From assembly GCA_037903475.1 (NCBI GenBank), contig JBAJFG010000314.1:186001-250000 (forward strand): a stretch of DNA of 64,000 nt, written 5' to 3'. Positions 1 through 12,302 of this stretch are shown in pieces (within the stretch, counting starts at the first letter, position 1; the number at the start of each line of letters is the position of its first letter). Position numbers and translations under genes: made by a program. This stretch comes from Ancylostoma caninum. Its lineage: Eukaryota > Nematoda > Chromadorea > Rhabditida > Ancylostomatidae. Below the pieces are notes generated by a model. The model worked only from the letters and a program-made list of their open reading frames with translations, was not told the origin of the DNA and ran no database searches.

Positions 1-958
1 CATTCTTCTCTGTTCTTGGCTTTTTGGATCCATGCAAGACCGCACACGACATCAATGAAATCTTGCCTTCGTTTTGGACGTTTGCCCTCAGATCCTCTTC
101 TGTCCCCAGACACCTGTTCAGTATTTTCGCCGTCCACTGACTATCGTTCATGCGAGTGACATATCCTGGCAATTTTATTCAGCTTTTTCTGATTTCTTAA
201 ATCATGCTTCTAATTCCAGTTCTTCTTCGCATTTCTGCGCTCGTGATGCGGTCTCTGATTGTTATTCTTACAAGGGAAGGATACCAGATGTCTGTGGCAT
301 TTTAGAATGAGACATGTCTCCTTATATGCAGTTGAAAATGCTTACGTCGTTGTGAGATTGCGTCTGTAAGGTAGCTACTAGTGGTCACTTCTTGTCCAAG
401 GTACATAGCTCGAAACATCTTCTATGACATTACCTCCCAAAGTTACATACATCTTCGGAGCACACTACCATCTCATAAGTTCTGTCTTTGAATTGCTCTG
501 TAGCGATAGTGTTCTTAATTTCGGAAATAAAGAGGTATCGATTTTCGAATTTCGGGTTTCCCTCTGCAGTAAGCACTGGATGCATATCAAATCTACGGTT
601 TTTTCCTTACATTTTCGTGCACTTGCATGCCACCTCCAGCGCTCATAGCCCTATAATTGCTGGCTTCAGGGGAAAATCTATGCTTCAGGTTCCTACCTTT
701 CCCCTACAGGGCTATGTTGTCTTACTTGCTTACGTTTGCTTTCTTCTTGCGGGCCTTTGTAAATCCTAAGTTTTCAAATGCAGTTAATTTTTTTAGATCT
801 GTGAACAATCGCTTCTTATTGGTCAATCCAATTGTGCTGGTAGTGTTCCCCGAGATCATTGAGATCACCTATGCAAACACATTAACTTACCGAAATCTAG
901 TAATATTTACCTTTTACCTCACCTTATCCATATTTCTCCATAAGTTACATTCATAGTT
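1..958. other. non-coding stretch, nothing recognised
   Basis: Only short AT-rich readings interrupted by stops in every frame. I see no splice-bounded exon with protein-like composition and no repeat with clear ends. Confidence 0.5.
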
Positions 959-1074
959 CATCAGAGTCCGATTCGGTCCAATAACGAATCATACGTATCG
1001 ATCCACGAATGATATGTATCGATAGCGACGTTAATACGTATCTTTTGTTATCCGACCGGATCGGACTCCGATGC
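959..1074. repeat. small foldback/MITE with about 43-bp inverted ends
   Basis: The left end (ATCAGAGTCCGATTCGGTCC) and the reverse complement of the right end (ATCGGAGTCCGATCCGGTC) match with a few differences. Both continue into GATACGTAT/CGATA-rich arms, so the segment can fold on itself. It has no coding capacity. It is probably a non-autonomous DNA element; no target duplication is obvious. Confidence 0.7.
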
Positions 1075-1368
1075 ACTATAAATGTAACTATACATGACGT
1101 CGTTCCAAACGAATAATGACATCGCTAATCATATCCATGGTTATGAGATTACAGATTACCTATCCTCCCAATAAACGTTGAGGCCCTACAAGCACTGCGA
1201 GATTTTTTTGGATTTGAAGCAATTACTTTATCGAATGCCATTTCCAGGGATTGAAACCATTGCTGGCATGGACTCAGAGTAAGAAGTAGTCGTGTTAACA
1301 GCTGTGTCAATGATGGGTATACTTGAAGGTGTTAAGAGGGTTTTACCCTCAATATTCTCGGTGGAAAA

Positions 1369-1600
1369 ATTCCAGTAGATTTCGCTTATTTTACGTGTAT
1401 TTGTTTCGAAAATAAATTTCCGAAACAAATACATGTGAAATAAGCGTAAACCACTGGAATCTTGCAATTTTTCGCGATTCCAGTAGATTCCACTGGAATT
1501 CACACGAAAAATAAGCGAAATCTACTGGAAACTGCACTTCGTGTAAATTCCAGTAGATTTCGTGTATTTTTCGTTTATTTTTCTGGTAAATTCGTTTTTC
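1369..1600. repeat. nested foldback repeats built on the ATTCCAGTAGATTT motif
   Basis: Positions 1369-1460 form an imperfect palindrome with about 40-bp arms (ATTCCAGTAGATTTCGCTTA outward, ending CCACTGGAAT). It is followed by further inverted and direct copies of the same motif (1475-1500, and around 1525 and 1550). Short readings that cross it are repeat-derived, not genes. Confidence 0.7.
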
Positions 1601-2010
1601 ACTAATTATTCCACCTTCCGGGTGGAGAAGCAACGGCAATAACTAGTGAAAATGGGTTATGCCTCAAAAAGTTCCGAAAAATTGACTCATCATAACTACC
1701 AAAAAGTTGTAAATTTATATGATGCATATAAATATACCATGCTAACATGAGAAATATTCACCAGCGGAATCTACGGAGCACATCAACTGGATGTACTGCA
1801 TGAGTAATAACGATTGAGAATCGTACTCAAGGGTGGTCGATGATACCACCTGCACCCGGAAATATTTGCAGCAATTTTACTCTGGGCCCACAGCGGCTCA
1901 GCGCAGCGTGGCCGCCGACCCTGTGTGGGACTTGTCGTATCAGTCGATGCCGCAGCAATTTTCGCGCACTTTTCAGCAGAGTTCGCTCATTTTTCGGGCG
2001 GAATTCGGGT

Positions 2011-2130
2011 AAATTCCAGTGGATTTAGTTTATTTTCCAGAAATTTACGTGTAATTTTTGGGCGAAATGGGGAAATATTCCGGCGAATAAGCGAAATCTG
2101 CTCGCAAGCACCCGTAATCCACTGGAATTT
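2011..2130. repeat. second copy of the CCAGTGGATTT foldback
   Basis: Starts AAATTCCAGTGGATTT and ends AATCCACTGGAATTT, inverted copies of each other. The motif is shared with the repeat about 600 bp upstream. The interior is AT-rich and non-coding. Confidence 0.65.
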
Positions 2131-2139
2131 TTCCACCTG

Positions 2140-2325
2140 AGACGCATGTCGGCCAAAACATCATTGGGATTACTCATGGTAAACGTGTTAACGTACCCTA
2201 ATTTATTCTCTAATTTATCCTTTAGCTGACATCAATCAATACTTTTACCCACACATGACCTTGTCTATGCCCAGCAGCTACCTATGAGTAATTATACCCG
2301 TGAGTTTGAGATTACCCATCATCCC
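2140..2325. repeat. dispersed GATTACCC/GGTAAACGTGTTAAC palindromic repeat
   Basis: Contains CATCATTGGGATTACTCATGG followed by a GTAAACGTGTTAACGTACCC block, and ends in TTTGAGATTACCCATCATCC. The same modules recur near 4.75, 8.1, 38.6, 44.5-44.9, 50.9 and 51.7-52.2 kb. It is a diverged member of one miniature inverted-repeat family. Confidence 0.6.
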
Positions 2326-2329
2326 ATGG

Positions 2330-4740
2330 GGCATCTGGCACCAGAAGAAGTGGTAACCAGATTGATTGTCGCGACAGGATGCGATCGACGACCATAGATT
2401 TAGAGTTATCCAAGCGATTTCTTTTGCTTCGTGACATGTTAAGAATACCCTCGCTTTGGCTTTACCACCGCAAGTAACTCGAAACGTGCCATTTTCCATC
2501 ATGGGTTCCCCGCAGAGTTCGCTGCTGTCCCTGCGGGAGAGGAGACAATATTATCCATCCAATAATAACTCGGCTCTTGATGGATGCTCACTCTTTCCAT
2601 TTAAGCAATTTTGAGGGAGGCGTATGAAAAACGCACGGTCTGCCGTTTTAGAAGAGCTCCAAACGCACGCCCGTCCCGCTGTCCCACTCGCTTCGAATTC
2701 TGCCTAAAACCTGAAAAGCCATCACGATTCAGACATGTACTCATTCAAAGTGTGTGGGTACTTGTCATTGCCAGTGTTAGGGAATGTCGACGGCTAAATA
2801 TCCATTAGCATCGTTGTTCGCGCTGTAGACTAAGACTAGAGTCGTCAGCCGTACCCTCACTTCTGCATATGCAGGTTTATCTTAGGATAGCTGTATCTCT
2901 TTCCTTTTTGAAAATGGTCGATTCTGGAGCACATGGGATTGATAGAATTCACAGTTCATCTACATCTTTGACATCAGGTTATTAGCCTTCGAATACTGTA
3001 AGAATTAATTTGGGACACTGTGTATTCGCCATGAGTTTAGAATCAGTTTTTTCTTTGGATTTTGTGCGTCTTAGAAGTGCACTTTGCGTAAGTAAATGGA
3101 AGACGAAAAAGTTGCTCGTTTCCTCTCTGCTCTCCCATAATTCGAAGGCCATCGTCGCGCTTCGGCACTCTAAATACTCATGATCGTTGGAGCTGACGAA
3201 TTTGCGGACTTGAGTGTGCACCACAGCGCGATCGCTCTTGAATTGCTGTACATATTGCGCAGCAGTAATGGCGTAAAACCATCAAATACGATTGGAAAAA
3301 GTAGTGGACATGACTACGGTTAGGGATCAATCCAATAGAGCAATTCACGGCGGCTATTCCAGCGCGCGACGCGGTCGTGGTGCGGTAGACGCTCAAGTCC
3401 GTAAATTCGTCAGTTCCATCGACGCCCACTACATATAATAAGCACATGAGTACATAAACGAGTATTTCTGCGTTTTTGTAGAACGCCACAGTGTAACCCT
3501 TGCTCTAAGGGCGAAGAATATTGCTGTTACTTAAGGTGGACTTCGTGAAGAAACCCCACCGCACGTGTCAACGATGGTCTTGCACTGGCTTTGCCTGCGT
3601 CCCACTTACTAGCTGGTACTGGTTGGGGATTGTCTTAGAGATGCATCACTCATTTATCTATTTATTTGCTTATATGTATACTTCTTAGATACGTAGTGCC
3701 GTAGCACAGTGCCATGCTCCAGTAATAAATTATCCAGAGAGAAAACCAGTAACTTGGGGTTTGGTTTCCTATGTATTTATTTGCTCGCTTTTCATGTGCA
3801 ATTTCATAAAAATAAGCAGGAAGTAAACAAATCACCGAAGCTAAAATTTATAGTTAGGTTCCTGGTGAATAAAACTGGGTAGTGGTAAGAACAAAACTGT
3901 GGGACCCCCCCCCCTTGGGAATGGGTTGCAGAACTATTGAATTTATTTTGTAAAATAGAAAAAAAAACTGTATAAGCTCTCTTTTGTTGTTTATTTTTGT
4001 TATAAATTTTAAAGTATTTATTATTAGCTAGGTATCTGATATTAAAATTAATGTTTTCGGTAACTTTATTATTGGGTCCACGGGTGGCAGAGTTGCTACT
4101 TCTTTCCCACACCCTACTCTCCTGGCTAGAAAGTTCCGCGCTCGGCACTGGTGAGAGCCACTTTTTCACTTCCTTATGTTACTCAGTTGCTTCTCTTAGT
4201 AGAGGCGATGTACTGTAGGTTTGAAGACCTGATCTTCTACCGTAATCCTATTTGACTACGTGCAGCACACCTCAAAATTAGGTGAATGTCATCTCACATG
4301 GAAGAATCTTTGTGTCCTCAGCTCAGAATGCAAAGAGGAGCCTCTTACTAGGCTTACTCACAGTAATTATGAAAGTGCAGTCGCGTTGCCTGACTAGCTA
4401 ACAACACAAAAAAGAACGAATTTCCTGGTGCTGACATCATGCTGTCCGATCCGTACTCGACACTCGTCCTTTCAAATTGACGTTTGCAACTAACTCTGCA
4501 ACGAACTCTTGCAAAAGTCTTTTTCATCTTCCAAATTTGGACTTTTTTCGAAGCGAACTCTTGCCGGCCAGCTGCCAATCAGTCGAAGCTCTGTTTTTGT
4601 TCTTGGGTCGTTGCTGAGTTTCACGGCTACTTCTGTCCACCAACCATTTGTCTTCATGTCACTTCTTCACCACATCGTTTCCGACGGACACTTGAAACAT
4701 CAGTCATCATTCGGTATGAGTCTGTGCTTTGAAACATTGT
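2330..4740. other. gene-poor stretch with one hydrophobic candidate reading
   Basis: No convincing gene. On the minus strand an open reading at 3178-3489 carries a hydrophobic run (LVYVLMCLLYVVGVDG, like a signal peptide) followed by a polar segment. It starts at GTG, lacks a clear acceptor or donor, and I cannot extend it. A run of ten C occurs at 3905-3914. Confidence 0.35.
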
Positions 4741-4744
4741 CTTG

Positions 4745-4895
4745 GGCCTGCATTCATCATTGAGATTACCTAGGGAAACGTGCTGCCGCTCATGCTAACG
4801 ATGGACAAATTTGTGTGGCGTTTATATGTTTACCTTAGGTAATCTCAGTGAAGCAGATCTCTCCTGAAAAAGAATCCTAGGTAATCTCAATGACG
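4745..4895. repeat. dispersed GATTACC palindromic repeat
   Basis: Begins CATTCATCATTGAGATTACC and ends with the inverted TTAGGTAATCTCAGTG, then a further half-copy CCTAGGTAATCTCAATGACG. It belongs to the same family as the repeats at 44.5 and 52 kb. Confidence 0.65.
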
Positions 4896-5139
4896 CATAT
4901 CGCCCCTGGAAAAGAATAACCTGCGATAGAGTGTCACATGTTCTCTTCGATATGCTCCGCACTTCTGCTTACCTCACTTCCATTTTCCATTAAAACATGT
5001 TGTCCCGGAAATAATGGTTGTCACCTATGAGTAGATTTCCTGAAGTCCATCACTACACCATTTCGGGGGCAAGACAGAGAATTTTTGAACCATTGTGAAG
5101 ATTAACACCGGTGCTGTGTGAGATCTTTAAGCACCTTCT

Positions 5140-5185
5140 CATTTCGCTTCCTTCTTCTTCTTCTCTTTTTCTTCTTCTTCTTTTC
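5140..5185. repeat. CTT microsatellite
   Basis: Imperfect run of CTT/TTC triplets. Confidence 0.8.
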
Positions 5186-6054
5186 ATCTATACATCTTTG
5201 CTGTTTTTACATATAATTGATGTCATGCAATGAGGTTTTTCCAGTTTCTTTGAGGTTGAGCCGAGTTATGCACCCTGGAAAACCCCAAATCAACAACGGC
5301 CATTATTTTTGGGGCAAGCCGTTGGAGATTCACTCAAAATGTTCCGTAACGAGCAAACTGTCGAAACAGGAAGTATTTAATGCACTGAAGTCATCAGAAG
5401 TTCAGCACGCTCCAAAGCACTCCTGGCAGATTTCCTCTTCGACTCTCCTCACTTTGCCCTTTTGAGAAGATAACTCCCACGAGCGTTTACGTTAATGGTT
5501 CCTGGAATAAATGCGACTGGCGCATTTCTTAGTCGCTTCCTATCTACTCAGCCAACTCTGTCGTTTGCATGTTTCATAGCAGAAGCAGCAGAACTGTAAC
5601 TCAAGACTTTCCTCAATAGGCAACATTTGAGCTAGAGTTCTACAGTTTTGTGCTTCCAAACTCTTATGACGGATCAAGTAGCGATCATTCAAGTTTTAGT
5701 AGCTTTACTTCATTTAAAAGTCATCCTCCCACCCTCCCAAGTCCTCTAAAATTTTCAAAAATGCCTTTCAATGTGACTAACACACTTGTATTACCTCATT
5801 TTCAACTAATCATTCTTATTTTTGCTGTTATATGTTTATTTCCGGTCATTTATCATTGTGATTTCATAGTTGTAATAATTTTACTTCTACGGCCGCTGTC
5901 GTGTATGATATTCTGCCCATTATGCGAAACTCCCACAGAAATCGGGACACGCTTGCAACATCTTCCTCATCTTGGGAAATTCCCATCGACAGAGAAACAC
6001 TCTGGGGAAGTAGCTGGTGCAGCTCTTTATCACTTTCAGCAGGTCACTCTTATA

Positions 6055-6323
6055 CAGTGGACGGCAATGGCGGTGGCCCATCTGCGGCCTCGAGACGGAC
6101 GCAGCGCAAGCGCGTCGCGCGCGAGGGGACCGGTGTCGTCTGCTGCCGGAATGCTATTTCTATTCGCTTTCTTCCCGATTTGGTCAAGAATCCTTAAAAT
6201 CGAGCAGAAAAGCTCTAGATATAGCATAACAGCAGCAGAAAACATTGTTTACGACGCGGGCGGCGCGGTTGCGCTGCGTTCTTCTCGAGGCCGCAGATGG
6301 GCCACCGCCATTGCCGTCCACTG
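6055..6323. mobile_element. MITE with about 70-bp TIRs and TA target duplication
   Basis: Flanked by TA on both sides. The left end begins CAGTGGACGGCAATGGCGGT and the right end is its inverted copy. The arms stay alike for about 70 bp, including the motif TGGCCCATCTGCGGCCTCGAGA. The interior of about 130 bp is non-coding. The TA duplication and terminal CAGTG suggest a Tc1/mariner-superfamily derivative. A 268-codon open reading across this region is an accident of the inverted repeat. Confidence 0.85.
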
Positions 6324-6329
6324 TACCTC

Positions 6330-8085
6330 TCTCGCAATAAATGTAGAGTTCACGAGTGCTTCGGAGTTTGCATTCCAGTTCGGTGGATATAGACGTCTAC
6401 CATTAGCGGACGCAGGGGGGAGGGCGCCCTCCGAGAATGGGTCGGCAAATTTTTGAAATTACATACTTTGCAATACATATAAAAATCTTGTATTAGTCTA
6501 TTTTTATTATTATTTTTAATATAATTTTTATTAATTATTAATTATTATAATTAAGGTTTTTATCAATTTTATTTTCCGTCTGGGTCCCCAAAACGGCGGA
6601 GACCCTACTTTTTTCGCCACGCCCCCTCCCCCTCCCTCCCGCCCACTTTGTGCTTCCGCCACTGCCATCTACTTATAACAACGGAGGAGGTTCGCACTCA
6701 AACGAGACCGTATTATGTCCAGCTTTAGGAAATGAAAAAGGCAAACGATAGGGAAAGGAAGCACATTCGAACGCATATATGTTGATTTTCTTATCTGTGC
6801 TACGTGAAAAAGTACGAAGTAATTTTTTTATGTCGGATCAAAACATGAGATAAAACCCTGCTTTCTGCTTCTTTTACTTTCATAAAAATTTGAATTCCTA
6901 GCTTCCTCTCCAATCATTGATTCCTTCATCGGGTGCTCTCTCTTGACTTATCTCTATTTTTTCATGACTGTGTTTGAAATTGTTTTGATCTTTTTGCGCT
7001 TTTTCGGATACACATAGAGGTGGACATATTTTGACAGATGCGCGACAGTGAGAGGAGTTTTCTAGAGTAGTGTTTCATTGGTGGTAGTCCCACAAAATTC
7101 CATGCGTGTAATGTTCATTCAGGCAGAATGTTATACGAGCAGAATAGATATTATATACTGTATCGGTTCCGAACCGTGGAGTAGCCCCAGTTTTTTCCCC
7201 ACTTCCTTCCCCCTGGCAGGGCATTTCTGTGTTCGCCACTTATATGTACCTATTAATCTACTTATCTATTAATTTCACTATTTGTCTACCAGATACAAAA
7301 GTGTATGTTGCCTAGACGGCTGAATTCCATGTTATCCTTCAAGGTGAAGATGATAAGAGAAAAGCTGCTTGTGTAGAAGTTTCTGGAAGGTCCAGAGAAG
7401 TCTTTCCAAAGAATTGAATTGTTCTCTGAATTCCATACTCAAACGAAGAATTAACATTAGGGTCCTGCGATGTGAAGCAGTTCAATTTCTTTTGCATTCT
7501 ATTCTTTTCGTTATTTTTTTTAAAGTTTTTAGCTTGACCAGCATGGCTTGCCCTTTCGTGATACGCCACAATTAGGTCAGCGAGGACGTGTAAGTGCTCC
7601 CGTAGTTGATCCTTCCCCTTTGAGGACATCATGAATGCTTGAGCAGAATTTTTCAGGAAGTAATCCATGCATTGTTCAGAGCTGTAATCAATTTTCTCGT
7701 CGTCATTAGTTCCTGAGACGTTAACGCCTTTTATAGCAGCCCATACCTCATAAAAGGTGGCAATAACGAATTGCAGGCTGGTGTGGGAATGGATTTAGCT
7801 TCACGCGATCGGGCTTGTTTTTAATTGCTGGTGTTTGTGAAAATAGCAGAACGAGAAGGAACGAGATCGCTCTTTTCTCTGGGAGTTCCCTAATATAGGA
7901 ATTAGTAAAAGATTGCAACTCGTTGCAAAGATTATATACTTGAGTAAGGCCGAGTTCCTCGGAAGTAAAGGAGATTTGTGACAAAACGCCCGAACGCAAG
8001 TAGTTATAGGGTTCGCTGAATACCACACATACCATTTTCTGGATAATCTGGGACATGCTCCACCCGAGCTCGGGTGCATCGTTGA
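6330..8085. other. no gene recognised
   Basis: AT-rich DNA with a (TTA/ATT)-rich patch at 6500-6560. Several open readings of 60-125 codons lack start context, splice signals or familiar motifs. Confidence 0.4.
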
Positions 8086-8087
8086 GA

Positions 8088-8204
8088 CTAGGCGGGGTAA
8101 TGTGTCTAGCACCTACCAACATCTTCACCCATGCATGACATTATGTGTGCCAACTGCTACCATGGGTAAAAATACGCACGATTATGAGGTTACCCATCCT
8201 TTGT
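8088..8204. repeat. diverged member of the GATTACC repeat family
   Basis: Contains ACCATGGGTAAAAATACGC and ATGAGGTTACCCATCC, recognisable but eroded relatives of the modules at 2.2 and 44.8 kb. Confidence 0.4.
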
Positions 8205-8209
8205 ATTAT

Positions 8210-11200
8210 ATTCAATTTGATATAGTTTTACTTCATCGCTCAGAGTTCTCCTAAGATTGAAGGATAAAAAGGTTGGATTTTTTCTTCTATTTCTCTTTTC
8301 TAATCTCCCTTGATTTCCTCACCCCCTCTGTTGCTTGTACGTTGTACGTTCAAGTGCTCTAAATAAATAAATAACTACGTAAATAGATCTGTCTGAAGCG
8401 AATCCCTGTCAGCAGCTCGCTGCAGATGCGCAGAACCCAGTCCACTGCATAGCTCTTTGTGACGCGCGACGGACGCGCTTTGTTGGTGAATTCCCTTACT
8501 TCTAGTATAAAGCGCCTTGTTCTCGGATTTGATTAAATCTGGCTGCTCAGCCTATTGCGAAGAACTCGTGTCGGGTGTGTCGTAATGGAGAGATAAGCAA
8601 GCGGGCTCACGTAACTGCTGGAATATTCACGTGGGCAACTCTGCGTCTGGTCTTCCCGGTAGTGCTCAGCATGGACAATGAAGCGCGCCGGCCGTTCAAT
8701 GCACAGCGCTTCGTCTCGCTCTCATCTATGCCCGCCGTTCCCACACAAGGCTGCCTATCCTTCTCCAGGAGGTGCTCGGGTTCCTGTATGTTTCACATGG
8801 GCGTCGCGGTCCCACTATCCACCTGCAACACCTTACTAATCACCGGAGTTTTATGATCCAAATAAAGTAGTTCCGCCGTCGCAATTGCCTGCTACACACA
8901 TGTCTGTGGAGCGCCATCGGCTTGGCGTCCATCAGGTCCTGATTGCCCTTCGCTAATCTTCTGTCCTCGAATGCTCCTGATTTCTCTCGGATGAAAAAGA
9001 AAGCCTTGCCGAGCTTAAAACGAGCTCGTCGCCTCCCTACGGTAAACGACGCTGCTCTAACGTCGCCAACGTCCAATATTCCGCTTCAGGAAGTGCCGTA
9101 TATCACGCATTTTATCGTGTTCATGTCGAATTGGCCAGGATGGTCTAGGCAGCACGTTACGCTCCTTCTTCTGGCTCTCAGTTTTATCATTCTCGCAAAA
9201 TGGGCAGTCGTCATCAAAGAATTTTAGCAGATTACAACTTTTCAGTCCAGTTGCGCAAATTTTCCCTCCCATTCCTTGGAAGTATTCTTCTCCGCCTCAC
9301 TGCTGGTGCAACGTGTAGACACATTGCACGAGGTATAGCCTTAAATTATGTCACTGTTATGTTCCATTCCTCTCTTCTCGAAACCTGGGTATGATGTAGT
9401 TGTTTGAGTAAACTGAAGTATTATGCTTCACAGGTTGTTACGTATGTTGCTATTCAACCACGTTTATTGAGCCTGACGTTTCAACAGTTCGTAGTTCTTG
9501 AAGGCCTGGAAGTGGTACAAGTTTACCAGAATTCGTGATTTATCCCATCAAACACTTTCTCTCCCAGTACATTCAGCTCGTGTTAGCGAGATCATTGTGA
9601 GGTCCTCACTAGAACATGACACTTACTAGGTGCTCCACAAATTTAGCGGAGATGGGTTTCCGCTCGAAGTTATAACAAAGCAGCAGACTGCAGCTAACGC
9701 GGATTGCTAGACCATATTGGCTAGGCATAAGTGAGCTACAGAGATTTTATAGCTCACACTGTGATAAGAAAGAAATAAGGTCTAGTAATCGCTAACTGCT
9801 CATCTCAGCAATCGCTAAGTGCTCATGCTTTTTGATTCATATTTTGATTCATATTATTTTTGGGGTCCTTTCACGGATCCAAAACATCTGGAGGCTTTCC
9901 CTGGCTGTGATTTGATTGCCAGAATGGTACATCTTATGACGAAATCGGCTCCATCCTGATCTTCTATCCTATGTTTTCTCAAGGGTGTCATCAGACATTC
10001 CCGTTTCCTACAGTAGAAATTTTTGCTGTAAAATTAAATTACATTACAACAACGGTGCATAAAACTATGACGTAATTATCATCATTGTAGGCCATCCCCT
10101 AATTTTCCTGATGAGAAAGACCATGTTTCCGGGTGTTTAGAAGAGGCTGACTTGGTCTATATGATATTAATAGTATTGGGTTGTTGCTTTCTGAATTCTG
10201 AATTCCGGATAAGTTTTGGAATGTGAAGCCTAACGTTACCCTAGAGCAGGAAAACAAGCTTTTGTTCACCACTGCCGACCACATCTATAGTAGATTTGCG
10301 GACATCAACTCGATATTGCAATGATAGGTCTCTGCGCTCAACGTACGGCTGTGTTGTAGGAGGCTGCAGTGAATCACAGGTTCACAGCACCACCAAAATC
10401 CTAACGTGACCTCCTTGAGGTGAATATCTGGCTTAGGAAAACTTAGAGATGGGAGGAAGTGTCTATCGATAAAAATTCACGCTTCCTGCTGTCGTACAGG
10501 AACCAAGTTCCATGTATAGCTATTACACGGTCTAGAAATGGGTAGTTTTGTGGCGAAAAATTAGGTTAGAAAAGATGTGACAGGGGTGGGACGCTGGTCA
10601 TCGCTCAGATCGTGGGGCGTTCACCTCCGCACCTTTCCTACTCTGTCAATTGAAGTCAAATGTTTTGAAACTGTGGTACAGTAAGCACCCATCCCTGCCC
10701 TCAAAGTCCAAGTGGTAGGGCCCGGTTTAGGTTCCACTACTGTCCTTAACGCTTGATCGTCAGGGAATAACCTGCGGTCGCGACTATGATTGCCTTAGCG
10801 ATAAAAATCGACGAAAGAAAATTCGTGACCCAATAGCTGACTGCCCATTGGGAAGGCGATTTCAATTCCGAAAAGAACATTAGATTACCGCCTATCTAGG
10901 AGAAGGATTGATCGAGTTTGAAGTCATTAACCATAATTAGTTGTACATGACGTCGGCTCATCATGTGTGCGCGACTTCATAAGAATCCCCAAGAAAGAGC
11001 TAGCTAGAATGTTCAAGAAGCATTCGAACGAGGAAGAAAAACCCTACCAGAATATCGCATAACTTGCGCTGTAGTTGCTCAAATTGGGCAGATGAGAAAA
11101 GGTTAGTTGAGCTTACTTATACTTCGAAACGGCAATTATTTTCGCAACAACCTGATACTAATGCAAGCGTTACCTATCGTTCTGCCAGAAGAGTGGTTTC

Positions 11201-11520
11201 GAAATGACGCGAAGGAATTGATAACTGATAATACTGGGTCGTAGATGCAGGATGTATACAAAACTAGAGTCTTAGTCAAGTAACTTGTTGAGTGGTACCC
11301 ACAGCCATCTGTGTCGTCTATTCCGAGATGCATACGTCTATTGCTCTTTCTTATTTCCTCATTAATGTTCAGCAGACACAAGTGTTATGACGAATCAAGC
11401 GAGAGAATTTTATAGGCTTTGTCTTTTTTTATAAATTCGGCCCATACTCTGTAACGACAAGTATGGATTTATGGCCTTTCTGTTCAATAAAAAAAATCAA
11501 AACGACATTGTTTCCATTTT
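8210..11520. other. no gene recognised
   Basis: A GC-richer patch at 8570-9230 has open readings on both strands, but none has convincing splice borders or a family motif. The rest is AT-rich and stop-dense. I saw no repeat with clear ends. Confidence 0.4.
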
Positions 11521-11648
11521 GCTGTTAAGGAGTCGGTGTTTGTTATTGTTCTCCATAAAAATTTCTTATATATTTACCGAAAGGGCAGTGCAAACAACAG
11601 GAAGTTAAATTTTATTTTTTACAGTTCCCATCATGTCGAACATCTATT

Positions 11649-11891
11649 TTACCTTGGGATGTTGTCTTGGGGTTGTGCCCATGGCCACCTCATTCCTGCC
11701 TGGCGACTTAGCCCTGAATTTGAAATCCTTAGGTATGGGTTATGGAGTATTTGTTGCTTTAAATAGTACAGAAACAACTTACTCGAATGACGAGAAATTC
11801 GTTCTTTCCCGTGGTTTAGGTTGGCGGTATTCAGACTCATAACTGTGCTAATGCACGCCACCATCAGCAAAACGAGAAAGAAGACCTTCAT
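11649..11891 (-). CDS. secreted peptide precursor, copy A (two exons)
   Basis: Exons 11783-11891 and 11649-11713, minus strand, join in frame to 57 residues. Residues 1-19 are a clear signal peptide (MKVFFLVLLMVACISTVMS). A polar spacer follows, then R-L-S-R just before the C-terminal peptide QAGMRWPWAQPQDNIPR. The exon 1 donor is CGA|GTAAGT and the exon 2 acceptor is TTTCAAATTCAG. A TTCTTTTTGCAG acceptor lies just upstream of the ATG, consistent with trans-splicing to a spliced leader or with a 5' UTR intron. Against copies B and C, the signal peptide (one change) and the last 17 residues (none) are conserved while the spacer is diverged, as in processed peptide precursors. I do not recognise the family; function is unknown. 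The stop overlaps a donor-like AAG|GTAAAA, so a longer spliced form is possible. Confidence 0.72.
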   Translation of the reverse strand: MKVFFLVLLMVACISTVMSLNTANLNHGKERISRHSSKLFLYYLKQQILHNPYLRISNSGLSRQAGMRWPWAQPQDNIPR

Positions 11892-12302
11892 GTTTTCGTA
11901 GTTGAGTCTGCAAAAAGAATGTCAAGCCTGAAGGATACATGGACACTGCGAGAAACATGTTGTATCAGTGTTGTCAAGCTAAAAGGTTTCGTTCGAAGTC
12001 AAATTTCTGCCACGAAATTCCATGAAGAAGATATGAGATATAGAGAGACTGAACCCAAAGTGAAGTAATTGTGAGGAAGGTCGGTGCTGCATGAGCTCTC
12101 ACTGGATTGTGAACTGATGACCTGCGCTGCGAGCAGTGCTTTTAAAGCAATCCTTCTGCGATTAGTAGCGTAATTGGATTACTGATTTGTGAACATCCGC
12201 AGTAATCCTATACCTCCCCCTCGAAATCCAACAATGATTGAAGCTCTGCAACTGGTTCAGCTTAACTCGAGGTCTTTACTGAAAATCCAGCTCTTTTGAG
12301 CG

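Noticed and set aside
5650..6456. 268-codon open reading on the plus strand
   Set aside because: Its second half runs through both arms of the 6055-6323 MITE and its first half is low-complexity; it starts at a non-ATG codon and has no motif.
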